Positions 23,355-33,329 of a DNA stretch of 37,325 nt are shown here, one piece after another. Below the pieces are notes generated by a model. It had not been told where the DNA came from, searched no databases, and was given only the letters and a program-made list of their open reading frames with translations. This DNA comes from Actinomycetes bacterium. GTDB taxonomy: Bacteria > Actinomycetota > Actinomycetes > Propionibacteriales > Propionibacteriaceae. Every line of letters begins with the position of its first letter. Position 1 is the first letter of the stretch. Position numbers and translations under genes: made by a program. The stretch covers positions 1 to 37,325 of the forward strand of contig JAUHXZ010000023.1 in the NCBI GenBank assembly GCA_030426725.1. The letters are read 5' to 3'.

Positions 23355-24311
23355 GTGACATCGAGGCCGACCGAACCGTCGGCGGGGGTGAGCCGACGGC
23401 GCCGCCGGAGGCAGTCCCCGGGCTGGGCCGCGCTCACCGCGATGCCGTGGCTGCTCCCCACCCTCATCCTCATCGCCGGCGTGGTGCTGTACCCGGCCGG
23501 CCTGATGGTCTACACCTCGTTCTTCAGGTACAACAACCGCGGCATCCTCCGCGACGAGAACCCCATCGGCCTCGACAACTACATCGGTACCGCCGGTGCG
23601 CTGACGTTCCCCGGTGTCCCGGTGAGCCGGATCCTGCTCAACACGGTCGTCTGGGTCGTCGTCGTGGTGTTCGTCACGGTGCTGCTGTCGTTGGCGCTGG
23701 CCCAGTTCCTCAACCTCGAGTTCCGAGGGCGCAAGGCGTTGAGGCTGTTCATCATCCTGCCGTGGGCGTCGTCGGTGGTCATGACCGCCACGGTGTTCCG
23801 CTACGGCCTCCAGGAGAATGTCGGGCTGTTCAACCGGCTCCTCGTCGACACCGGGATCCTCGAGCGGGCACAGGCATGGACGAAGGACCCGACCAGCGCA
23901 TTCTGGGTCGCCGTGTTCGTCGCGATCTACGTCTCGCTCCCGTTCACCACGTACACCATCCTCGCGGGGCTGCAGGCGATCCCCGCGGACGTGCGGGAGG
24001 CCGCCCATGTCGACGGTGCGGACGGACTGCGCCGCTACTGGCACATCGTGCTGCCGCTCCTCAAGCCGGCCATCGCCGTGGCCGCGCTCATCAACATCAT
24101 CAACGTGTTCAACTCGCTGCCGATCCTGCGGCTGCTGCAGGAGACCCCCGGCTACCACACCGGGCACATCACCACGACGCTCATGTTCGAGTACCAGCGG
24201 GCCCTGGGGCCGGGCGTGTCGTCGGCGCTCTCGGTGCTCAACTTCATCTTCTGCCTCGTGATCATCGCGATCTACCTGATCGTCGTGCAACCGACCAAGG
24301 AGGTGGACTGA
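23355..24311 (+). CDS. Sugar ABC transporter permease (MalF/CebF type)
   Basis: A 318-residue permease with a basic N-terminal tail (RRRRRRQSP) and six transmembrane helices, the first being AMPWLLPTLILIAGVVLYPAG. The EAA loop reads EAAHVDGADGLRRYWHIVLP, which contacts the ATPase. It is the first of a permease pair. The GTG at 23355 has GAGGAGGAA just upstream. No ATPase gene is in the cluster, so a shared MsiK-type ATPase encoded elsewhere is expected, as is usual for actinobacterial sugar importers. Confidence 0.92.
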   Translation: MTSRPTEPSAGVSRRRRRRQSPGWAALTAMPWLLPTLILIAGVVLYPAGLMVYTSFFRYNNRGILRDENPIGLDNYIGTAGALTFPGVPVSRILLNTVVWVVVVVFVTVLLSLALAQFLNLEFRGRKALRLFIILPWASSVVMTATVFRYGLQENVGLFNRLLVDTGILERAQAWTKDPTSAFWVAVFVAIYVSLPFTTYTILAGLQAIPADVREAAHVDGADGLRRYWHIVLPLLKPAIAVAALINIINVFNSLPILRLLQETPGYHTGHITTTLMFEYQRALGPGVSSALSVLNFIFCLVIIAIYLIVVQPTKEVD

Positions 24312-24313
24312 CC

Positions 24314-25171
24314 ATGGCCCAGAAGCAGGCAGTGCGCGGCGGCATCAACAAGCCGCCGAACCCGTGGGTCGTCGCCATCGGCTCGCTGGTGATCGTCGCT
24401 TTCTTCAGCTTCCCCTACCTGCTGATGCTCGTCAGCTCGCTCAAGACCCGGCTCGAGATCACCAACATCCCGCCCGACTACTTCCCGTCGACGCCCCGCT
24501 TCGACAACTACCTCACGGTCTGGGCGTCCGAGGTGGACCCGGGGAGTTCGCTGCTCGCGACCACCGTGATCGCGGTAGGGGCGACGCTGCTCGTGCTCCT
24601 CGTGGCGACGCCGGCCGCGTACTACGTCGCGCGCTTCCGCTTCCCCGGCCGGATGGTGTTCCTCCTGCTCGTGCTGGTCACCCAGATGCTGCAGCCGACG
24701 GTGCTCGCCGTCGGTCTCTTCCAGGAGTTCAAGGGCTGGCAGAGCTACGCGGTGTGGGCCGCGTTGATCCTGATCAACGCGGCGTTCAACCTGTCGTTCG
24801 CTATCTGGATCATGCAGGCGTTCTTCGCCTCGGTGCCGAAGGAGATCGACGAGGCGGCGCTCGTCGACGGCTGCGGCCGCCTGCAGACCCTGTTCCGCAT
24901 CTCCCTGCCGTTGGTGTGGCCGGGCATCGTGACCGCCATCGTCTTCGTGTTCGTCAACACGTGGAACGAGTTCTCCGCCGCGTTCATCCTCGTGCAGCAG
25001 ACCGATCTCCAACCGCTGACGGTGTCGATGCCTCGCTTCCTCGGCCTCTACATCAAGGACTGGCAGTACCTGTTCACCGTGGCCATCGTCGCGATCGTGC
25101 CGGTGATCATCCTGTTCAGCTTCATCGAGAAGCGGCTCATCGGGGGGCTGACGGCCGGATCGGTCAAGTAG
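24314..25171 (+). CDS. Sugar ABC transporter permease (MalG/CebG type)
   Basis: A 285-residue permease with six transmembrane helices, starting WVVAIGSLVIVAFFSFPYLLML. The EAA loop reads EAALVDGCGRLQTLFRISLP. The C-terminus ends FIEKRLIGGLTAGSVK, the standard ending of MalG-type subunits. It begins 2 bp after the first permease, so the two are co-translated. It completes the importer with the lipoprotein at 22006. The leu leader promoter follows within 25 bp. Confidence 0.92.
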   Translation: MAQKQAVRGGINKPPNPWVVAIGSLVIVAFFSFPYLLMLVSSLKTRLEITNIPPDYFPSTPRFDNYLTVWASEVDPGSSLLATTVIAVGATLLVLLVATPAAYYVARFRFPGRMVFLLLVLVTQMLQPTVLAVGLFQEFKGWQSYAVWAALILINAAFNLSFAIWIMQAFFASVPKEIDEAALVDGCGRLQTLFRISLPLVWPGIVTAIVFVFVNTWNEFSAAFILVQQTDLQPLTVSMPRFLGLYIKDWQYLFTVAIVAIVPVIILFSFIEKRLIGGLTAGSVK

Positions 25172-25206
25172 TGGATTCTGATCGCTACGGTGCTACAGTG
25201 TCCGAC

Positions 25207-25235
25207 GTGGCACGGCACAACCTTCTCCTTGGCTG

Positions 25236-25260
<25 letters not shown>
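25207..25260 (+). CDS. leuA leader peptide
   Basis: A 17-codon open frame reading VARHNLLLGCRSEAQYL then TGA, with three consecutive leucine codons (CTT CTC CTT) and a fourth before the stop. The GTG is seven bases after TACAGT (25194-25199), so the message would be leaderless. The second half overlaps the left arm of the hairpin at 25236-25280, which precedes leuA. This is the arrangement of ribosome-mediated attenuation: ribosome stalling at Leu codons when leucine is short changes the fold downstream. Confidence 0.75.
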
Positions 25261-27087
<1,827 letters not shown>

Positions 27088-27091
27088 CCGG

Positions 27092-29641
27092 ATGCCGAAA
27101 CTCACCGATGCGGTCGAGGCCGACCCGGACGCGCTCTATGACCGGTTCTCGTCCTGGGCGGCGGGGGAGGGCATCGCCCTCTACCCGCACCAGGACGAGT
27201 CCGCCATCGAGCTGTTCACCGGCAACAACCTGATCCTGTCCACCCCGACGGGGTCGGGTAAGTCCATGGTGGCCCTGGCCGCGCATTTCGCGGGGCTCGC
27301 GACCGACCGGGTGAGTTTCTACACGGCCCCCATCAAGGCACTCGTGAGCGAGAAGTTCTTCTCGCTGTGCCAGATCTTCGGGGCGGACAACGTCGGCATG
27401 ATCACCGGCGACGCGTCGGTGAACGCCGACGCTCCGATCATCTGCTGCACGGCCGAGGTGCTCGCCAACATCGCACTGCGTGAGGGGCGCGACGCCGACG
27501 TCGGGCTCGTGATCGCCGACGAGTTCCACTTCTACTCGGAACCCGACCGTGGTTGGGCATGGCAGGTGCCGCTGCTTGAGCTCCCGCAGGCGCAATTCCT
27601 CCTCATGAGCGCCACCCTCGGCGACGTCACCGAGCTCGCGGACGACCTCACCCGCCGCACCGGCCGCGATACGAGCCTCATCAGCGACGCCGAGCGCCCC
27701 GTGCCGCTGAACTTCGAGTGGTCGATGGAGCCGCTCCAGGAGCGGGTCGTCGACCTCATCCAGGAGCAGAAGGCTCCCGTCTACATCGTCCACTTCACCC
27801 AGGCCGAGGCGCTCGAGCGGGCCCAGGGCCTGCTGTCGCTCAACCTCATCACCAAGCATGACGCCGCCCGGCTGACCGAGGAGATCGGAGCCTTCCGGTT
27901 CGGGCCAGGCTTCGGCAAGATCCTGTCGGGCCTCGTGCGCCGGGGCATCGGCGTCCACCACGCGGGAATGCTGCCCAAGTACCGGCGGCTCGTGGAGCAG
28001 CTCGCCCAGACGGGCCTGCTCAAGGTGATCTGCGGCACCGACACCCTGGGTGTCGGGATCAACGTGCCGATCCGCACCGTGTTGTTCACCGGGCTCACGA
28101 AGTACGACGGCACCCGCGTGCGCAAACTGAAGTCGCGGGAGTTCCACCAGATCGCCGGCCGGGCCGGCCGGGCCGGCTACGACACCGTCGGATTCGTCGT
28201 CGTCCAGGCCCCCGAGCACGTCATCGAGAACGAGAAGGCCCTCGCGAAGGCCGGTGACGACCCGAAGGCCCGACGCAAAGTGGTGCGGAAGAAGCCGCCC
28301 CAGGGGTTCATCTCGTGGAACAAGGAGACGTTCGACCGCATCGTCGTCGCCCAGCCGGAGCAGCTCGTGTCGCGGATGCAGGTGACCCATGCGACCATCC
28401 TCAACATCGCCCAGCGCCCGGGCAGTGGCGCGGAGGCGATGCGGGCGCTCATCGACGGATCCCACGAGAACCAGCTGCGCAAGCGGCAACTCACCAGGCG
28501 GGCCCTCGCCCTGACCCGGGGACTCCTCCACTCGGGGGTCCTGGTCAAGCTCGCGGCGCCCGACCCGGAGGGCCGCTGGTGCGCCATGTCGGAGGGCGTG
28601 GGCGAGGACTTCGCCCTCAACCAGCCGCTGGCGCCGTTCGCGGTCGCCTCCCTGGCCCTGCTGGACCCGGACTCGCCGACGCATCACCTCGACGTGGTCT
28701 CCGTGATGGAGGCCGTCCTCGACGACCCCTTCCAGGTCCTGCTGGCGCAGCAGTTCGTGGCGCGGGGCGAGGCGGTCGCCCAGATGAAGGCCGACGGTCT
28801 CGAGTACGACGAGCGGATGGAACTGCTCGAGGAGGTCACCTGGCCGAAGCCCCTGGACGAGCTGCTGCAGCACGCCATGGGCATCTACGCGCAGTCCCAC
28901 CCGTGGGTGGACCCCGGCGGGCTGTCGCCGAAGGCCGTGGTGCGCGACATGTGGGAACGGGCCATGAACTTCACCCAGTTCGTGTCGTTCTACAAGCTGC
29001 AGCGCAGCGAGGGCGGCCTGCTGCGTTACCTGTCGGACGCCTACCGGGTTCTCCGGCACACCGTCCCCGACGAGCACCGCAGCGATGAACTGGATGATCT
29101 CGTCGAGTGGCTGGGGGAGACGGTGCGTCAGACCGACTCGTCGCTGCTCGATGAGTGGGAGTCCCTCACCGACCCCGCCAAGGTGGCCGCCGCGGCCGAG
29201 GCCGCCGCCCAGGGTGCGCCTCCGCCGCCTCCCCGGCCGGTGACCGGCAACGAACGCGCGTTCACGGCGATGATCCGCACCGCGATGTTCCGGCGCGTCG
29301 AACTCGCCGCAGCGGACCGCTGGGAGGATCTCGGCCGGCTCGAGGAGGCCGCGGCGGCGCTGGCCGATCCGGCGCTGCCCGTCGTGATGGACGCCGATGC
29401 CTGGGACGCCGCCCTCGGCGACTACTGGGACGAGCACGGCGAGATCCTCCTCGACGGGGACGCCCGCGGGCCGGGCCTCGTCGAGATCGAGAAGGACGGC
29501 CGGACCTGGGCCGTCACTCAGACCATCCACGACCCCGAGGGCAACCACGACTGGCGGATCCGCGCCGAGGTGGACCTGGGCGCCAGCGACGAGGCGGGTT
29601 CCGCCGTCGTGCGGGGGATGGCGATGGCGCGCCTGGACTAG
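27092..29641 (+). CDS. Ski2-like DEAD/DEAH-box helicase with DUF3516 region
   Basis: An 849-residue superfamily 2 helicase. Motif I is TPTGSGKS (51-58), motif II DEFH (143-146), motif III SAT (173-175), and motif VI QIAGRAGRAGYD in the second RecA domain. GIGVHHAGMLPKYRRLVE and GTDTLGVGINVPIRTV are typical of the Ski2/Mtr4 lineage. The C-terminal half matches the actinobacterial DUF3516 extension, with a Pro-rich linker (GAPPPPPRP) near residue 710. The likely role is RNA unwinding or turnover; this is inferred from the lineage. It starts 4 bp after leuA without a strong ribosome site, so coupling is likely. Confidence 0.9.
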   Translation: MPKLTDAVEADPDALYDRFSSWAAGEGIALYPHQDESAIELFTGNNLILSTPTGSGKSMVALAAHFAGLATDRVSFYTAPIKALVSEKFFSLCQIFGADNVGMITGDASVNADAPIICCTAEVLANIALREGRDADVGLVIADEFHFYSEPDRGWAWQVPLLELPQAQFLLMSATLGDVTELADDLTRRTGRDTSLISDAERPVPLNFEWSMEPLQERVVDLIQEQKAPVYIVHFTQAEALERAQGLLSLNLITKHDAARLTEEIGAFRFGPGFGKILSGLVRRGIGVHHAGMLPKYRRLVEQLAQTGLLKVICGTDTLGVGINVPIRTVLFTGLTKYDGTRVRKLKSREFHQIAGRAGRAGYDTVGFVVVQAPEHVIENEKALAKAGDDPKARRKVVRKKPPQGFISWNKETFDRIVVAQPEQLVSRMQVTHATILNIAQRPGSGAEAMRALIDGSHENQLRKRQLTRRALALTRGLLHSGVLVKLAAPDPEGRWCAMSEGVGEDFALNQPLAPFAVASLALLDPDSPTHHLDVVSVMEAVLDDPFQVLLAQQFVARGEAVAQMKADGLEYDERMELLEEVTWPKPLDELLQHAMGIYAQSHPWVDPGGLSPKAVVRDMWERAMNFTQFVSFYKLQRSEGGLLRYLSDAYRVLRHTVPDEHRSDELDDLVEWLGETVRQTDSSLLDEWESLTDPAKVAAAAEAAAQGAPPPPPRPVTGNERAFTAMIRTAMFRRVELAAADRWEDLGRLEEAAAALADPALPVVMDADAWDAALGDYWDEHGEILLDGDARGPGLVEIEKDGRTWAVTQTIHDPEGNHDWRIRAEVDLGASDEAGSAVVRGMAMARLD

Positions 29642-29660
29642 GCCTTGCCGCCAGTGGGGG

Positions 29661-30260
29661 TCAGGTGAGCTTCAGTGTCGTCACGCAGGTGCCCCCGTCG
29701 GAACCCGAGGAGAAGGCGGACTGGGCGGTTCTCCCGTCCTGCGTGACGACGATCGTCCCGGTCAGGTCGCGCGGCACCCAGAAGCCTACGAACCCGTTGG
29801 CGTAGGTGGTGGCGTCCTCGTCGACCAGCACCTCCCCGTCGTCGGCGGTGATGGTGACGTGTACGTCCTCCCCTGACAGCTCGCCTCGGCACGTGGAGAG
29901 GTTGTGGTAGTAGCAGTCGTGGGTCGACGTCTCGTACGGCGCCAATGACAGGTAGAAGTCGTCGCCCTCGATGGGGAGGGACTGTTCGGTCACGCCGTCG
30001 CTCAGCAGCACCTCGTCGTACCGAACGGAGGCGCCGACGAGGAGTGGGCGCTCGGCGTCGGACCGGTCGAGGGTCTCGACGACCTCCCGACCGGTGCTGC
30101 CCTCGAGTCCGAGCGTGGCCAGCAGGTCCGTCCCGTCGGCCACCGCGGCGGACTCGGCCGGGGCGCCGGCGCCGGAGAAGCCGACTGTGGTGCAGGCGGA
30201 GAGCACGCCGAGCGGCAGGAGGACAACGGCGGTCAGGGCGATCAGGCGAGCACGGAACAT
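29661..30260 (-). CDS. cueP: CueP-family copper-binding lipoprotein
   Basis: A 199-residue lipoprotein; signal MFRARLIALTAVVLLPLGVLSAC gives a lipidated Cys23. The mature part closely resembles periplasmic CueP of Salmonella: FYLSLAPYETSTHDCYYHN, LSTCRGELSGEDVHVTI, NGFVGFWVPRDLTGTI and GGTCVTTLKL. The three conserved cysteines of the family (HDC, STC, GTC) are all present. CueP binds copper and supplies or detoxifies it outside the cytoplasm. The ATG at 30260 has GGAGAGG upstream. It converges with the helicase gene and is preceded by a nested palindrome after uppS. No copper-responsive regulator is nearby. Confidence 0.87.
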   Translation of the reverse strand: MFRARLIALTAVVLLPLGVLSACTTVGFSGAGAPAESAAVADGTDLLATLGLEGSTGREVVETLDRSDAERPLLVGASVRYDEVLLSDGVTEQSLPIEGDDFYLSLAPYETSTHDCYYHNLSTCRGELSGEDVHVTITADDGEVLVDEDATTYANGFVGFWVPRDLTGTIVVTQDGRTAQSAFSSGSDGGTCVTTLKLT

Positions 30261-30360
30261 TGACCTCTCCAGGGCGTCGGCGGACTTCGAGGCAAGCATG
30301 CCAAACCACGCAAGTGCGCCCACACTCAGGGTGCGGCGTCCTCGGGAGCGGGCTGGACCG

Positions 30361-30437
30361 TGAGCACTTACCCGGATCCGAGGGGCGTGGGAGCGCTCCG
30401 GCGGACTCGATCGCGATCGAGTCCGGAAAAGTGCTCA
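30361..30437. repeat. Nested palindrome between uppS and cueP
   Basis: Outer arms TGAGCACTT (30361-30369) and AAGTGCTCA (30429-30437) are perfect complements. Inside lie a perfect 24-bp palindrome made of CGGACTCGATCG and its complement (30402-30425) and a GGAGCGCTCC palindrome (30390-30399), which sits in a 12-of-14 match to the CebR box (30388-30401). It starts 3 bp after the uppS stop. As RNA it folds into a multi-branched structure and may end uppS transcription, although no T-run follows. Confidence 0.85.
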
Positions 30438-30440
30438 GGG

Positions 30441-31205
30441 TCAGGCGGAACCGAAGCGACGCTCCCGGTCGGCGTACATCTCGACGGCGGACCACAGGTC
30501 GCGCCGGTCGAAGTCCGGCCAGAGGCGGTCGAGGAAGATGAACTCGGCGTAAGCCGACTGCCACAGCAGGAAGTTGGAGGTGCGCTGTTCCCCCGAGGAC
30601 CGCACGAACAGGTCGACGTCCGGGATCTCCGGCTCGTCGAGGAACTTGGCGAACCGTGCCTCGGTCAACCGTTCGGGGTCGAGCTTGCCCGCCTTCGCCT
30701 GACGCGCGATCTCGCGCGCCGCGTCGACGATCTCGGCGCGCCCGCCGTAGTTGACGCAGAACTGCAGCGTCAGCGTGTCGTTGCCGCGGCTCATCTCCTC
30801 AGCCGTCTCGAGTTCGTTGATCACCGAGCCCCATAGGCGTGGTCGGCGTCCGGCCCAGCGGATCCGCACGCCGAGGTCGTTCAGTTCGTCCCGACGGCGG
30901 TGGATGACGTCGCGGTTGAAGCCCATGAGCCAGCGGACCTCGTCGGGAGTCCGCTTCCAGTTCTCGGTCGAGAACGCGTACGCCGACAGGTAGGGGATCC
31001 CCATCTCGATGGCGCCGTGGACCACGTCGAGCAGCGATGCCTCCCCGCGGGCATGACCCTCGGTGCGCTTGAGTCCACGCTGCTTGGCCCACCGGCCGTT
31101 GCCGTCCATGACGATGGCGACGTGCCTCGGCCGAGCCGCGGCAGGCACGGAGGGGGGCGTGGCACCGCTCGGGTGCGGCGTGGGGCGGCGGCGGGGCGTG
31201 GGCAC
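30441..31205 (-). CDS. uppS: Isoprenyl diphosphate synthase (undecaprenyl/decaprenyl type)
   Basis: A 254-residue cis-prenyltransferase that makes the lipid carrier for peptidoglycan. The conserved start [17 protein letters not shown] holds catalytic Asp34; [23 protein letters not shown], and [27 protein letters not shown] are the other family blocks. Chain length (C50 versus C55) is not decidable. The GTG at 31205 is six bases after TAGGCT on the same strand, so the message is probably leaderless. A Pro/Arg-rich tail of about 25 residues precedes the core. It is divergent from recO with 30 bp between the starts. Confidence 0.95.
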   Translation of the reverse strand: MPTPRRRPTPHPSGATPPSVPAAARPRHVAIVMDGNGRWAKQRGLKRTEGHARGEASLLDVVHGAIEMGIPYLSAYAFSTENWKRTPDEVRWLMGFNRDVIHRRRDELNDLGVRIRWAGRRPRLWGSVINELETAEEMSRGNDTLTLQFCVNYGGRAEIVDAAREIARQAKAGKLDPERLTEARFAKFLDEPEIPDVDLFVRSSGEQRTSNFLLWQSAYAEFIFLDRLWPDFDRRDLWSAVEMYADRERRFGSA

Positions 31206-31235
31206 CCCACGAGCCTAGCGGCCTACACTCGGTGC
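31206..31235. promoter_or_regulatory. Back-to-back leaderless promoters of uppS and recO
   Basis: On the minus strand TAGGCT (31217-31212) lies six bases before the uppS GTG; on the plus strand TACACT (31224-31229) lies six bases before the recO GTG. Each -35 region would fall inside the other gene's first codons. Competition for RNA polymerase is likely. Confidence 0.6.
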
Positions 31236-31958
31236 GTGCCCACCTACCGCGATCACGCCGTGGTGCTGCGGACCCATCAGCTCGGCGAGGCGGACCGCAT
31301 CATCACGCTCCTGACGCGCACCAACGGCAAGGTGAGGGCCGTCGCGAAGGGCGTGCGGAAGACGTCGAGCAAGTTCGGCGGCCGGCTGGAGCCGTTCCAG
31401 CACGTCGACATCCAGTTCGCCGAGGGGCGCGGCTCGCTCGAGGTGGTCACCCAGGTCGACGCAATCCACACCAGCCGGTTGGGGGAGGACTACCTGCGGT
31501 TCACGGCCGCGGAGGTGCTCGTGGAGACAGCGGACCGGCTGGTGACGGAAGAGCGGAGCCCGGCGGTCCAGCAGTACCGGCTCCTGCTCGGAGCGTTGCG
31601 TGCGTTGGAGGTGGGATCGCGCCCGGCGCCGCTCGTCGTGGACTCGTACCTGCTGCGCGCGCTCGCGGTGGCCGGGTACGCCGTGGCCACCGACTCGTGC
31701 GCGGGGTGCGGCAGCGCGGACGTCCACTGGTTCTCCCCGATGGGCGGTGGAGCCGTGTGCGCCGCGTGCCGGGCCCCGGGATCAGGAGTGTTCGACGCGG
31801 CCGACGCCGCGCACCTGGGGGCGCTGCTCAGCGGCGACTGGGACGCCACCGCCGGCACACCGCTCGCGACGGCGAAGCGAGTCGACGGGATGATCGTCGC
31901 CTACGCAACCTGGCACCTCGACCACGCGCTGCGGTCGCTGCCGTTCTTCGAGCGCTAG
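31236..31958 (+). CDS. recO: DNA repair protein RecO
   Basis: A 240-residue RecO, which anneals single strands and loads RecA with RecR in recombinational repair. The N-terminal OB fold has YRDHAVVLRTHQLGEADRIITLLTRTNGKVRAVAKGVRK; the zinc site is CAGC followed by CAAC (about 149-152 and 166-169). The GTG at 31236 fits a leaderless start from the divergent promoter shared with uppS. Its TAG stop overlaps the zur stop on the other strand by 4 bp within a 12-bp palindrome. Confidence 0.94.
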   Translation: MPTYRDHAVVLRTHQLGEADRIITLLTRTNGKVRAVAKGVRKTSSKFGGRLEPFQHVDIQFAEGRGSLEVVTQVDAIHTSRLGEDYLRFTAAEVLVETADRLVTEERSPAVQQYRLLLGALRALEVGSRPAPLVVDSYLLRALAVAGYAVATDSCAGCGSADVHWFSPMGGGAVCAACRAPGSGVFDAADAAHLGALLSGDWDATAGTPLATAKRVDGMIVAYATWHLDHALRSLPFFER

Positions 31959-31962
31959 CGCT
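31951..31962. terminator. Palindrome spanning the recO and zur stop codons
   Basis: AGCGCTAGCGCT is a perfect 12-bp palindrome whose central CTAG serves as the stop codon of both convergent genes. It could form a short hairpin in either transcript. No T-run is present, so a terminator role is only possible. Confidence 0.4.
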
Positions 31963-32356
31963 TCGAGCACTCCGCGCACAGGCCGAACATCTCCACCTCG
32001 TGCCCGACGTCGGTGAAACCGTTGGCAGCGGCCACCTCGTTCGCCCACTCCTCGACGGGGCGGGCAGCGATCTCGACGGAGTAGCCGCAGGACCTGCACA
32101 CGAGATGATGGTGGTGGCCGGACGAGCAGTGCCGGTACGTGGCCTCGCCGTCGACGGTGCGCAGTACGTCGACCTCACCGGCCTCCGACATGGCCTGCAG
32201 CGCTCGGTAGACCGTGGCGAGCCCGATCTTGGCACCGTGTTCCTTGAGCAGGTCGTGGATCTGCTGGGCGGTGCGGAACTCGGCGCTGTTCTCGAGCAGA
32301 TCGCGCACCGCGGCGCGCTGCCAGGTGTTGCGGGTGGTCGGTCTAGTGCTCGTCAT
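31955..32356 (-). CDS. zur: Fur-family zinc uptake regulator Zur
   Basis: A 133-residue Fur-family repressor. The winged helix includes RTAQQIHDLLKEHGAKIGLATVYRALQAMSEAGEVDVL; metal-site residues lie in RHCSSGHHHHLVCRSCG and the terminal CAEC supplies the structural zinc pair. Placement as the last gene of a znuA-znuC-znuB operon with a Zur-type box upstream argues for zinc rather than iron. The ATG at 32356 lies inside the end of znuB (14-bp overlap); longer readings run through znuB in another frame. It is thus probably autoregulated through the operon promoter. Confidence 0.92.
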   Translation of the reverse strand: MTSTRPTTRNTWQRAAVRDLLENSAEFRTAQQIHDLLKEHGAKIGLATVYRALQAMSEAGEVDVLRTVDGEATYRHCSSGHHHHLVCRSCGYSVEIAARPVEEWANEVAAANGFTDVGHEVEMFGLCAECSKR

Positions 32357-33329
32357 AGTGGTCTCCGTGGCGGGCGTGCCGGTGCCCATCGTGCACGTAG
32401 TCGAGGTGGTCGCCATGCTGGATCACCGCGACGCCGGCCTTGTGCGCGAACTCGTCGTCGTGACCCTCGGCCGGATGGTGCTCATCCTGCCCGTGGTCCT
32501 CGACGAAGGGGATGAACCGGTCGGCCCGGCGCAAGCGCCGCCCGATCAGCCAGCTCACGCCGAGCAGCGCGATCGCGGTCACGACGATCGTCGCACCGGT
32601 GGCGGTGTCGAGATACAGCGAGCCGATGGTCCCGCCGGTCGCCGCGAGGGCCCCGATGCCCATCGCTCCGAAGAACGACGAGGTGAAGCCCACGAACGAC
32701 TGTTGTGCGGTGGCCACCGGGATGACCATGAGCGCGCTGATGAGCAGCAGGCCCACGGTGCGCATGGAGATGGTCACCGTGACAGCCGCCAGGACCACGA
32801 CCAGCAGATTGAGGACACGAACCCGGATGCCGAGGACACGGGAGAACTCCTCGTCGACCGACACGGCGAACAGCCGGGGGGCCAGGCCGATCGTCACGAC
32901 CAGCACGATCACCGCCAGCGACGCGATGACCCAGACATCTGCAGGGCTGAGAGAGGTGAGGGAGCCGAACAGGTAGGAGGAGAGCCCGGCGGCGCCCTGG
33001 CCGGCGATCCCGGCCATCAGCACGCCGGAGGCGAGGCCGCCGTAGAACAGGATCGCGAGCCCGAGGTCGCCCGAGGCCCGCCCGTGCTGGCGCAGCAGTT
33101 CGACGAGCACGGCGCCGGCGATGGCCGTCACGATGGCGACCGGCAGCGGAGCCCAGCCCATCATCAGGGCCAGCCCGACGCCCATGATGGCGACGTGACC
33201 GAGGCCGTCGCCCAGGAGGCTCATGCGGCGCTGGACGATGAACGTGCCGATGGCGGGCGCCACGAGGCCGCTGAGCAGCGCGGCCAGGAGCGCCCGCTGC
33301 ATGAAGGGCATGGCGAGGATCTCGATCAT
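32343..33329 (-). CDS. znuB: Zinc ABC transporter permease ZnuB
   Basis: A 328-residue ABC-3 family permease with about eight transmembrane helices, containing FIVQRRMSLLGDGLGHVAIMGVGL and the SVDEEFSRVLGIRVRVLN loop typical of metal permeases. The last 50 or so residues form a His/Asp-rich cytoplasmic tail (EDHGQDEHHPAEGHDDEF, then DGHRHARHGDHYDEH), unusual in length for ZnuB and likely metal-binding. The ATG at 33329 overlaps the znuC stop as ATGA. Manganese relatives exist, but the operon partner zur supports zinc. Confidence 0.92.
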   Translation of the reverse strand: MIEILAMPFMQRALLAALLSGLVAPAIGTFIVQRRMSLLGDGLGHVAIMGVGLALMMGWAPLPVAIVTAIAGAVLVELLRQHGRASGDLGLAILFYGGLASGVLMAGIAGQGAAGLSSYLFGSLTSLSPADVWVIASLAVIVLVVTIGLAPRLFAVSVDEEFSRVLGIRVRVLNLLVVVLAAVTVTISMRTVGLLLISALMVIPVATAQQSFVGFTSSFFGAMGIGALAATGGTIGSLYLDTATGATIVVTAIALLGVSWLIGRRLRRADRFIPFVEDHGQDEHHPAEGHDDEFAHKAGVAVIQHGDHLDYVHDGHRHARHGDHYDEH

